The notes below the pieces were generated by a model. That model was not told the DNA's origin. It saw only the letters and a program-made list of their open reading frames with translations, and did not search any database. A DNA stretch of 5,116 nucleotides, taken from positions 1-5,116 of the forward strand of contig BNTR01000163.1 of assembly GCA_025996755.1 (NCBI GenBank), given 5' to 3'. Both the position numbers and the translations under genes were made by a program. Origin of the DNA: Bacteroidia bacterium (GTDB lineage: Bacteria > Bacteroidota > Bacteroidia > Bacteroidales > Azobacteroidaceae). This document shows positions 1 to 5,116 of the stretch, piece after piece. Numbering within the stretch: position 1 is the first letter of the stretch; each line of letters begins with the position of its first letter.

Positions 1-224
1 ACTGGGTGAATCATATCCGTGCCAACAAAACCATTGATATGGCTACCGACCTGGGAGTTTCTACCTTGGCTGCCGTTATGGGACGCGAATCGGCTTATAC
101 CGGCTCGGAAGTTACCTGGGAACAGATTTCGGCTTCTTCGCAAGACCGTACGCCTGCCGATTTGGATTTGAAGAAAAAGATGGATATGAAAGGGTTTGTT
201 GTTCCTGTTCCCGGTAAAGCTTAA
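1..224 (+). CDS. Gfo/Idh/MocA family oxidoreductase, C-terminal end (5' truncated by window)
   Basis: About 73 C-terminal residues of a protein whose start lies before the window. The reading frame is open to the first base (a Trp codon at 3-5 precedes the GTG at 6), so the GTG is an internal Val codon and not a start. The visible part resembles the tail of Bacteroidota Gfo/Idh/MocA dehydrogenases: a helix with ANKTIDMATDLGVSTLAAVM, then GRESAYTGSEVTWEQ, then a Lys-rich segment and the ending FVVPVPGKA. Family members usually oxidise or reduce a sugar hydroxyl/keto group with NAD(P). The Rossmann domain and catalytic residues are off-window, so substrate and active-site integrity cannot be judged. 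Many relatives with this type of tail carry a Tat signal, but that cannot be seen here. It ends 13 bases before the next gene and is likely in the same operon. Confidence 0.8.
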   Translation, partial: WVNHIRANKTIDMATDLGVSTLAAVMGRESAYTGSEVTWEQISASSQDRTPADLDLKKKMDMKGFVVPVPGKA

Positions 225-237
225 TAAATAAATAGTT

Positions 238-1158
238 ATGGAAATGAATAGAAGAAATTTTTTAAAAACATCACTGTCCGGTACTGTACTCGCAAGCGGT
301 GCTATCGGTATGGGAAGTTTATTCAGCTCTTGTCGAGGAGAAGAAAAGCAGAAGAAATCCGATGTTGAACTGAAGCTCTCTTTTCAGGAAGGTACCGCCC
401 CCGGCGAAACTTTAAAGGAAAGACTGGACTTCATGGAAAAATTAGGCATCGTGGGTCTTGAACCGGGTGGACGCGGTCTTGCCGAACGGGTGAAAGAATT
501 TCAAGACGCTCTGAAAGGACGGGATATAAAGATTAGTGCCATTTGCGCCGGCTTCAGCGGTTTTCTCCTTTCTACCGACGAAGCGGTTCGGAAAGAGTGT
601 ATTGATTCGATGAAGGAAATACTTGCTGCAGCCGGTGAACTCGGCTCCACAGGCGTTATCCTCGTACCGGGTTTCAATGGTCAGCAACCGGCTCTGCCGC
701 ATACACGGGAAACACGCGATTTTCTTTGCGAACAGCTCAATTTATTGGGTGATTATGCCAAAGAGCATGGCACATGCGTTATCTTGGAGCCTTTGAATCG
801 CGGCGAAGCGTTCTTTTTACGTCAGGTTGCCGATGCCGCATCTATTTGTCGCGACATCAACAATCCCGGCGTCCGGTGTATGGGCGATTTCTGGCACATG
901 ACAGCGGAAGAAGTTTCCGATAAAGGTGCGTTCATTTCTGCCGGAAAATACCTGCAACACGTGCATATTGCAAGCCGCAAACGCCGCAGTATGCCGAGTG
1001 AAGACGGAGAAGCAGATAATTACATCGAAGGATTTTCTGCCTTGAAAGCACTTAACTACGGTAATTACGTAAGTTATGAATGTGGGTGTCAGGGAGATAA
1101 GGAAATCATCGTCCCCGCGTCAGTAAAATTATTGCGCGAGCAGTGGGAAAAAGCATGA
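238..1158 (+). CDS. Tat-exported sugar phosphate isomerase/epimerase-like TIM-barrel protein
   Basis: A 306-residue member of the xylose isomerase-like TIM-barrel (AP endonuclease 2) family. The N-terminus has a twin-arginine motif NRRNFLK (residues 4-10), a hydrophobic Gly/Ala/Ser-rich stretch to about 29, and SSC with Cys32 as a possible lipidation site, so the mature protein probably works outside the cytoplasm. The barrel follows from about 45. Likely divalent-metal ligands by family pattern are E184 (in ILEPLNR), D217 and H220 (in MGDFWHM), H243 (in QHVHIAS) and E281 (in SYECG). All are present, so the enzyme looks intact. Relatives isomerise or epimerise sugars or keto-sugars; 'sugar phosphate' in the family name is not evidence for a phosphorylated substrate, especially for an exported protein. 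ATG 238 lies in an A/T-rich leader; the in-frame ATG at 244 would also keep the Tat motif. The stop overlaps the next start (ATGA), indicating translational coupling to the cytochrome c biogenesis gene. The exact substrate is unknown. Confidence 0.88.
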   Translation: MEMNRRNFLKTSLSGTVLASGAIGMGSLFSSCRGEEKQKKSDVELKLSFQEGTAPGETLKERLDFMEKLGIVGLEPGGRGLAERVKEFQDALKGRDIKISAICAGFSGFLLSTDEAVRKECIDSMKEILAAAGELGSTGVILVPGFNGQQPALPHTRETRDFLCEQLNLLGDYAKEHGTCVILEPLNRGEAFFLRQVADAASICRDINNPGVRCMGDFWHMTAEEVSDKGAFISAGKYLQHVHIASRKRRSMPSEDGEADNYIEGFSALKALNYGNYVSYECGCQGDKEIIVPASVKLLREQWEKA

Positions 1159-3416
1159 TTTATTCTTATAAAACGGCTATCGTCTTACTCGTGGTTTATG
1201 CCGTGAGTTTGGCGATAGCCACTTTTATAGAAAAATACTGGGGAACGGAATTGGCAAAAATTCTTATTTATTACTCCCCCGTTTTTATTCTTCTGCAACT
1301 CCTTCTAATTGTTAATTTTATTCTTTCATCACTCAAACACCGGCTTTTTAGAAAAGGCAAAGTCGGTTTCGTTGTTATCCACGGTGCACTGACAGTCATT
1401 CTGGCAGGTGCGCTGACCACCCATCTATTCGGGAAAGAAGGCATGATTCACCTGCGGGAAGGCGAAACAGTTGATACGATGCTTGTGCGCACCAATAAAG
1501 GCGACAGCAAGCACCAACTGCCTTTTCAAGTGAACTTGCTCAAATTTACCCTCAGCCGCTACCCCGGCTCTGCCAGCCCGTCCGGTTTTGAAAGTCATGT
1601 TCGGATTCAGGACGGCAAGGAAACTTTCGAGAAAAGAATTTCCATGAACAGGGTACTTGATTTGAAAGGCTACCGTCTGTTTCAGGCTTCATACGACAAG
1701 GACGAAAAAGGCAGTATCCTGTCCGTCAATCGCGATGTCGCCGGACGTACCGTCACTTACACCGGTTATGCCTTGCTGGCACTTGGTTTTATCCTCTGTT
1801 TCACCGGCAAAGAAACCCGCTTCCGCCGCTTGATTCGCGAACTCAAACAATTACAGGAAACCTCCAAATCATTGCTCACCGGATGTTTATTCTTACTCAT
1901 GCCCTGCACAATCCATGCACAGACACAGGCATATAAAGTGGACGCCGCCCATGCTGCTGCGTTTGGGCAATTGCCACTGCAATCCATTGACGGACGCTTG
2001 GAGCCGGTCAATACTTTCGCATCTGAAGCACTTCGGAAACTGCACCACGCAGAAAAATTCGACAATCTCAATCCCGACCAGTTCCTTTTGAGTCTGCTCG
2101 CTTTTCCCGAAAAATGGATGCACGTTCCCCTAATCACATATAAAAACACGGAAATTGCTGTCAGCTATAATCTTACCCCCAAGCAATGTGCCTATATTGA
2201 AGCCTTTGACAAGCATGGTCGCTACAAATTGCAAGACGACTTGGAAGAGGTGTTCGCCAAGCCGCCTTCCGAACGAAGCAAATTCGACAAAGACCTGATT
2301 AAATTAGATGAGCAAATCAATATTTTCTTCCAGTTGACGAATGGTCGGATGCTGAATCTCTTTCCGCAAGCCGGCGACAAAGACCACAAATGGCATGTTT
2401 CCGATACCGATTCGACCGAAAGTTTATTAGACCTGTACATTGCAAATGTGCGGAAAACAGTAAACACCGGCGACAACAATTGGACAGCAGCCAATGAAAT
2501 GCTTGCATCTATCCGCGATTTTCAGAAAACGAACTCCACTTTGCACATCGACAACACCAAATTGCAAACGGAACTGTTGTATAACCAACTGAACATATTC
2601 CGCTCATGCAAAAAACTTTACCTGATTTTTGGCGGCATCCTGCTCCTTCTCTCGTTTATCTCCCTGTTCAAAAGGAAACGGTGGTTGGCGGGAAGCATCC
2701 GCGTGCTTTTTGTTGTTATTCTCTGCGGGTTGCTCTATCATTTATCAGGAATCGGACTTCGCTGGTACATAGCAGGTTATGCCCCTTTCAGCAACGCCTA
2801 CGAAACCATGGTTTACGTTGCCTGTATCACCGTTTTCGCAGGATTGCTTTTTGCCCGTCGAAGTGCCATCACCTTTGCGTTGGCAACACTGTTCGGTGGA
2901 ATTATCCTTTTTGTGTCGGGACTGAATTGGATGGACCCGCAAATCAGCCCCTTAGTTCCCGTACTCAAATCGCCCTGGCTGATGCTCCACGTTGCGATAA
3001 TCGTGGCTGCTTATGGATTTTTCGGACTTTGTTTCCTGCTGGGGCTAACCAACCTTGTCCTGATAAGTATCAACCGGAAAGGAAAAAATCTCTTGCTAAC
3101 GGCGCGGGTGCAAGAACTGACCATCATCAACGAACTGGCTCTGTGGGCAGGATTGGCTTTGATGACCATCGGCACTTTTCTCGGTGCGATATGGGCTAAC
3201 GAATCGTGGGGACGCTATTGGGGCTGGGACCCGAAAGAAACCTGGGCGTTGATAACCGTGTTGGTATATGCCATCGTCGTCCACCTGCGCCTGGTAGAGA
3301 AATGGAACAATCCGCGCATCTTCAACTTGCTGACTGTCATCGCCTTTGCATGTGTCCTGATGACCTACTTCGGTGTGAATTATTACCTGGCAGGTATGCA
3401 CTCGTATGGCGGGTGA
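1155..3416 (+). CDS. ccsBA: Fused cytochrome c biogenesis protein, ResB/CcsB + CcsA (System II haem lyase)
   Basis: A 753-residue inner-membrane protein that in System II exports haem and attaches it to CXXCH motifs of periplasmic c-type cytochromes. The ResB-like part (about 1-235) has predicted membrane segments near 7-24, 37-58, 71-92 and 203-222, with a periplasmic loop between the last two. A further hydrophobic segment (about 239-255) leads into a large periplasmic region (about 256-487). The CcsA part follows from about 488 with multiple membrane segments and the diagnostic Trp-rich WWD haem-handling motif WANESWGRYWGWDPKETW (680-697). It is flanked by candidate haem-ligand histidines H612 (PWLMLHV) and H749 (GMHSYGG at the C-terminus). 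H76, H90 and H529 are other His in or near membrane segments. I chose ATG 1155, which forms an ATGA overlap with the preceding stop, over the in-frame GTG at 1143. No frameshift or missing core motif is seen. Its setting among sugar enzymes is unusual; the family call itself is secure. Confidence 0.95.
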   Translation: MIYSYKTAIVLLVVYAVSLAIATFIEKYWGTELAKILIYYSPVFILLQLLLIVNFILSSLKHRLFRKGKVGFVVIHGALTVILAGALTTHLFGKEGMIHLREGETVDTMLVRTNKGDSKHQLPFQVNLLKFTLSRYPGSASPSGFESHVRIQDGKETFEKRISMNRVLDLKGYRLFQASYDKDEKGSILSVNRDVAGRTVTYTGYALLALGFILCFTGKETRFRRLIRELKQLQETSKSLLTGCLFLLMPCTIHAQTQAYKVDAAHAAAFGQLPLQSIDGRLEPVNTFASEALRKLHHAEKFDNLNPDQFLLSLLAFPEKWMHVPLITYKNTEIAVSYNLTPKQCAYIEAFDKHGRYKLQDDLEEVFAKPPSERSKFDKDLIKLDEQINIFFQLTNGRMLNLFPQAGDKDHKWHVSDTDSTESLLDLYIANVRKTVNTGDNNWTAANEMLASIRDFQKTNSTLHIDNTKLQTELLYNQLNIFRSCKKLYLIFGGILLLLSFISLFKRKRWLAGSIRVLFVVILCGLLYHLSGIGLRWYIAGYAPFSNAYETMVYVACITVFAGLLFARRSAITFALATLFGGIILFVSGLNWMDPQISPLVPVLKSPWLMLHVAIIVAAYGFFGLCFLLGLTNLVLISINRKGKNLLLTARVQELTIINELALWAGLALMTIGTFLGAIWANESWGRYWGWDPKETWALITVLVYAIVVHLRLVEKWNNPRIFNLLTVIAFACVLMTYFGVNYYLAGMHSYGG

Positions 3417-3433
3417 AAAAAACAGCAAAAAAG

Positions 3434-3465
3434 TTTGGTTTGAATAGAAATTTTTCTTAACTTTG
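3434..3465 (+). promoter_or_regulatory. Bacteroidota-type sigma-ABfr promoter for the downstream oxidoreductase gene
   Basis: TTTG at 3434-3437 is followed after exactly 20 bases by TAACTTTG at 3458-3465. This matches the Bacteroidota housekeeping consensus (-33 TTTG, 19-21 bases, -7 TAnnTTTG) in both boxes and in spacing. A second TTTG at 3439-3442 is spaced too close (15 bases) to be the better -33 box. Transcription would be expected to start around 3470-3475, leaving a leader of about 55 bases before ATG 3528. It lies only 17 bases after the ccsBA stop, so genes 3528-4718 and 4761 onward can be expressed separately from the upstream set, though read-through is not excluded because no terminator is visible. 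The start point is inferred, not seen. Confidence 0.75.
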
Positions 3466-3469
3466 CCCT

Positions 3470-3516
3470 GATTTTTGAACAGAGTTAAAATGGACTTCGG
3501 CTCTGTTGTAAAAATC
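3470..3516 (+). repeat. Inverted repeat / hairpin at the start of the leader
   Basis: The left arm GATTTTT (3470-3476), G, AACAGAG (3478-3484) pairs with the right arm CTCTGTT (3501-3507), GT, AAAAATC (3510-3516). This gives 14 Watson-Crick pairs interrupted only by a 1x2 internal loop, around a 16-base loop. It begins at or next to the predicted transcription start, so it could be a 5'-end mRNA stem-loop (stability or translation control) or an operator-like palindrome. It lacks a downstream T-run on the + strand, which argues against an intrinsic terminator for ccsBA. Function is unknown. Confidence 0.6.
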
Positions 3517-3525
3517 AAAATGTAA
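3490..3525 (+). other. Possible 11-codon leader ORF (MDFGSVVKIKM)
   Basis: ATG 3490 to TAA 3523-3525 encodes MDFGSVVKIKM. It sits inside the predicted 5' leader, with its start in the hairpin loop and its body running through the right arm, and ends two bases before ATG 3528. Ribosomes translating it would open the hairpin and terminate next to the main start, so it could couple or tune translation. An ORF this short can easily arise by chance, there is no clear ribosome binding site, and the peptide has no run of a single amino acid typical of classical attenuators. Confidence 0.2.
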
Positions 3526-3527
3526 AT

Positions 3528-4718
3528 ATGGTATTTTTAGAAGTCCCCATGAAAATTATGAACAGAAAACTTAGAATGGGAATGGTCGGTGGCGGGAGCA
3601 ACGCCTTTATTGGTGCTATTCACCGCTGTGCCGCTTTTATGGACAACCAAATCGAATTGGTTTGTGGTTGCTTCAGTCGTGACCGGGAAATCTCGCTTTC
3701 ATCGGGGAAATCGTATTTTCTCCCCGAAAAAAGGGTCTATACGACTTATCAGGAGATGTTTGAAAAGGAAGTTCAACTTCCGAAAGACGAACGGATGGAT
3801 TTTGTTACAATCGTTACGCCAAACGTTTTTCATTTTGAACCGGCGATGCTGGCACTCGCAGGGGGCTTTCATGTAGTGCTGGATAAGCCGCTCACGTTCA
3901 GTTTGGAAGAAGCCAAACAGTTGAAGGCGAAAGTGGAAGAAACCGGCTTGGTGCTGGCTCTGACGCATACTTATTCGGGGTATCCGGCAGTGAAAGAAGC
4001 CAAAGAACGTGTTGCCCGCGGCGATATTGGCGCAGTACGCAAAGTGTATGCAGAATATCCCCAAGGATGGTTGGCTAATCGCATCGAATTGGAAGGCGGA
4101 AACAATGCCGGCTGGCGCACCGACCCCAAACTGTCGGGGAAAGCAGGTGCCATGGGCGATATAGGTACCCATGCGTGGCATTTAGCCGAATATATTTCGG
4201 GCTTAAAAGTGACCGAACTGTGTGCCGAAATCAAGGCATTCGCTCCCGGACGCCCTATTGATGATGATGGTGCCGCCCTGTTGCGTTTCAACAATGGTGC
4301 CACCGGTGTATTGTTCGCGTCACAAGTTGCCGTAGGGGAAGAAAATGCGATTGCTATCCGCATTTATGGCGAAAAAGGAGGGCTTGAATGGCACCAACAA
4401 GAGCCTAATACTTTATTGGCAAAATGGCTTGACAGACCCACAGAATTGATTCGCGTAGGAACAGGATTTATGAGCGATATTGCCAAACACAATACGCGCA
4501 CGCCGGGAGGGCATCCGGAAGGCTACGTGGAGGCATTTGCCAATATTTACAGGAATTTCGCTTATACGGTTCGTGCAAAAATGAACGGTGAACAGCCCAA
4601 GCCGGAATGGCTCGATTTCCCGACGGTTGATGATGGCGTTCGCGGTATGCAGTTTATTGAAACGATAGTAAAAGCAGGATACGACGACAGTCAGAAATGG
4701 GTAAAATGGATTCAATAA
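3528..4718 (+). CDS. Gfo/Idh/MocA family NAD(P)-dependent oxidoreductase, cytoplasmic
   Basis: A 396-residue dehydrogenase of the Gfo/Idh/MocA family, near the usual family length. The N-terminal Rossmann domain begins with the Gly-rich nucleotide loop MGMVGGGSNAFIGAIHR (residues 17-33) and includes VTIVTPNVFHFEPAM and DKP (119-121), the position of the family's EKP motif with its catalytic Lys (K120). The C-terminal alpha/beta domain carries GDIGTHAWH (210-218), in which D211 and H215 fit the substrate-binding/catalytic Asp and His. No signal peptide or Tat motif is present, so it should act in the cytoplasm, unlike the exported isomerase upstream. Relatives oxidise or reduce sugars, inositols or glycosides, including C3-keto chemistry; the exact substrate is not determinable. 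The start is uncertain: ATG 3528 has the most A-rich leader, but the stretch MVFLEVP looks non-family, and ATG 3549 or ATG 3558 (MNRKLRMG) may be real. It has its own promoter and is followed after 42 bases by an isomerase gene, probably co-transcribed. Confidence 0.92.
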   Translation: MVFLEVPMKIMNRKLRMGMVGGGSNAFIGAIHRCAAFMDNQIELVCGCFSRDREISLSSGKSYFLPEKRVYTTYQEMFEKEVQLPKDERMDFVTIVTPNVFHFEPAMLALAGGFHVVLDKPLTFSLEEAKQLKAKVEETGLVLALTHTYSGYPAVKEAKERVARGDIGAVRKVYAEYPQGWLANRIELEGGNNAGWRTDPKLSGKAGAMGDIGTHAWHLAEYISGLKVTELCAEIKAFAPGRPIDDDGAALLRFNNGATGVLFASQVAVGEENAIAIRIYGEKGGLEWHQQEPNTLLAKWLDRPTELIRVGTGFMSDIAKHNTRTPGGHPEGYVEAFANIYRNFAYTVRAKMNGEQPKPEWLDFPTVDDGVRGMQFIETIVKAGYDDSQKWVKWIQ

Positions 4719-4760
4719 TTAGAAAATAAATAATACTAACAATTTAATACAATATTTATT

Positions 4761-5116
4761 ATGGCACGTTCAGCAACGTTATACACACTTCAATGGGGCG
4801 ATTTATCCCTTGAAACAGTGTGTCAAAAAGCGAAATCTTTCGGTTACGACGGATTAGAATTAGGTATTCCTTCGCATTTGGATGTTCGGAATACCGACCC
4901 TGCTTATTATCAGGGAATTAAAGATTTACTTAAAAAGTATGATTTGAGTTTGCACGCCATTTCTACGCACTTGATTGGTCAGGCGGTATGTGATTTGATT
5001 GATTTTCGACACAAAGAAATTCAACCCGACTATATCTGGGGCGACGGCGACCCGGAAGGCGTTCGCCAACGTGCTACCGAAAATCTGATTCAGACAGCAC
5101 ACGCGGCAAAAGCGTT
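4761..5116 (+). CDS. Sugar phosphate isomerase/epimerase-like TIM-barrel protein, N-terminal part (3' truncated by window)
   Basis: The first 118 codons of an open frame that continues past the window end. The sequence starts MARSATLYTLQWGDLSLETV, typical of beta-strand 1 of xylose isomerase-like TIM barrels. It continues with FGYDGLELGIPSHLDV (strand 2 with a conserved Glu), LHAISTHLIGQAVCD (strand 3 with His), and PDYIWGDGDPEGVRQRA, a segment I associate with Bacteroidota members of this family. There is no signal peptide, so a cytoplasmic location is likely. It follows the oxidoreductase gene by 42 A/T-rich bases with no promoter boxes or terminator, which supports co-transcription and a shared pathway: the dehydrogenase makes or uses a keto-sugar that this enzyme isomerises or epimerises. 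The remaining metal ligands and the C-terminus lie outside the window, so activity cannot be assessed. ATG 4761 has no Shine-Dalgarno, which is normal for this phylum. Confidence 0.88.
   Translation, partial: MARSATLYTLQWGDLSLETVCQKAKSFGYDGLELGIPSHLDVRNTDPAYYQGIKDLLKKYDLSLHAISTHLIGQAVCDLIDFRHKEIQPDYIWGDGDPEGVRQRATENLIQTAHAAKA

Noticed and set aside
1143..1154. GTG start at 1143 for the ccsBA gene
   Set aside because: It would add only four residues (MGKS) and deepen the overlap; the ATG at 1155 gives the usual 4-base ATGA overlap and begins just before the first membrane segment.
2606..3199. 197-codon + strand open frame inside ccsBA
   Set aside because: It lies wholly within the CcsA domain in another frame; the translation is rich in Arg, Cys and His with no recognisable domain, while the overlapping frame has clear membrane segments and leads into the WWD motif.
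3206..3460. 84-codon + strand open frame across the end of ccsBA and the promoter
   Set aside because: It overlaps the WWD-motif coding region out of frame and runs into the promoter; no family resemblance.
3470..3516. Intrinsic terminator for ccsBA
   Set aside because: The stem is followed by AAAATG-type sequence, not a T-run, on the + strand; it also lies downstream of a strong promoter, at the start of the next transcript.
3096..3518. 140-codon minus strand open frame spanning the ccsBA end and intergenic region
   Set aside because: Antisense shadow of the ccsBA coding sequence and the hairpin; low-complexity translation without a recognisable domain and no minus-strand promoter noted.
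3699..4363. Minus strand open frames of 160 and 130 codons opposite the oxidoreductase
   Set aside because: Shadows of a convincing Gfo/Idh/MocA gene on the + strand.
4719..4760. Separate promoter for the last gene
   Set aside because: The 42-base gap is A/T rich but has no TTTG/TAnnTTTG pair, so read-through from the upstream gene is the simpler reading.
1..5116. Mobile elements, CRISPR arrays, tRNA or rRNA genes
   Set aside because: No direct-repeat array, transposase-like frame, terminal inverted repeats or structural RNA gene was recognised; nearly all of the window is coding.

Overview
The window looks like chromosomal DNA from a member of the Bacteroidota, probably a Bacteroidales-type organism. 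Three things point that way. There is a good match to the Bacteroidota promoter (TTTG, 20 bases, TAnnTTTG). Translation starts sit in A/T-rich leaders without a clear Shine-Dalgarno. The proteins themselves belong to sets common in that phylum: a Tat-signal sugar isomerase, Gfo/Idh/MocA oxidoreductases, and a fused ResB-CcsA protein. All five genes lie on the + strand and are tightly packed.

Layout: (1) bases 1-224 hold the 3' end of a Gfo/Idh/MocA-type oxidoreductase. (2) 238-1158 is an exported (Tat motif, possibly lipidated) TIM-barrel sugar isomerase/epimerase-like protein. (3) 1155-3416 is a fused System II cytochrome c biogenesis protein (ResB/CcsB plus CcsA), whose ATG overlaps the previous stop codon as ATGA. 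(4) 3417-3527 is the only sizeable intergenic stretch. It carries a promoter, a 14-pair inverted repeat and a possible 11-codon leader ORF. (5) 3528-4718 is a second, apparently cytoplasmic Gfo/Idh/MocA oxidoreductase. (6) 4761-5116 is the 5' part of a second TIM-barrel isomerase/epimerase, which runs off the window.

The layout is a repeated oxidoreductase-isomerase pair on either side of a haem-attachment gene. A reasonable inference is a sugar or glycoside oxidation pathway with an exported half (Tat isomerase, and possibly the upstream oxidoreductase whose N-terminus is not visible) and a cytoplasmic half (genes 5 and 6). The cytochrome c maturation factor would serve a periplasmic c-type cytochrome that takes electrons from that oxidation. 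No CXXCH haem-binding motif is encoded in the visible proteins, so the client cytochrome, if local, lies outside this window. The individual families are well known. The co-location and translational coupling of CcsBA with sugar enzymes is the most interesting point.
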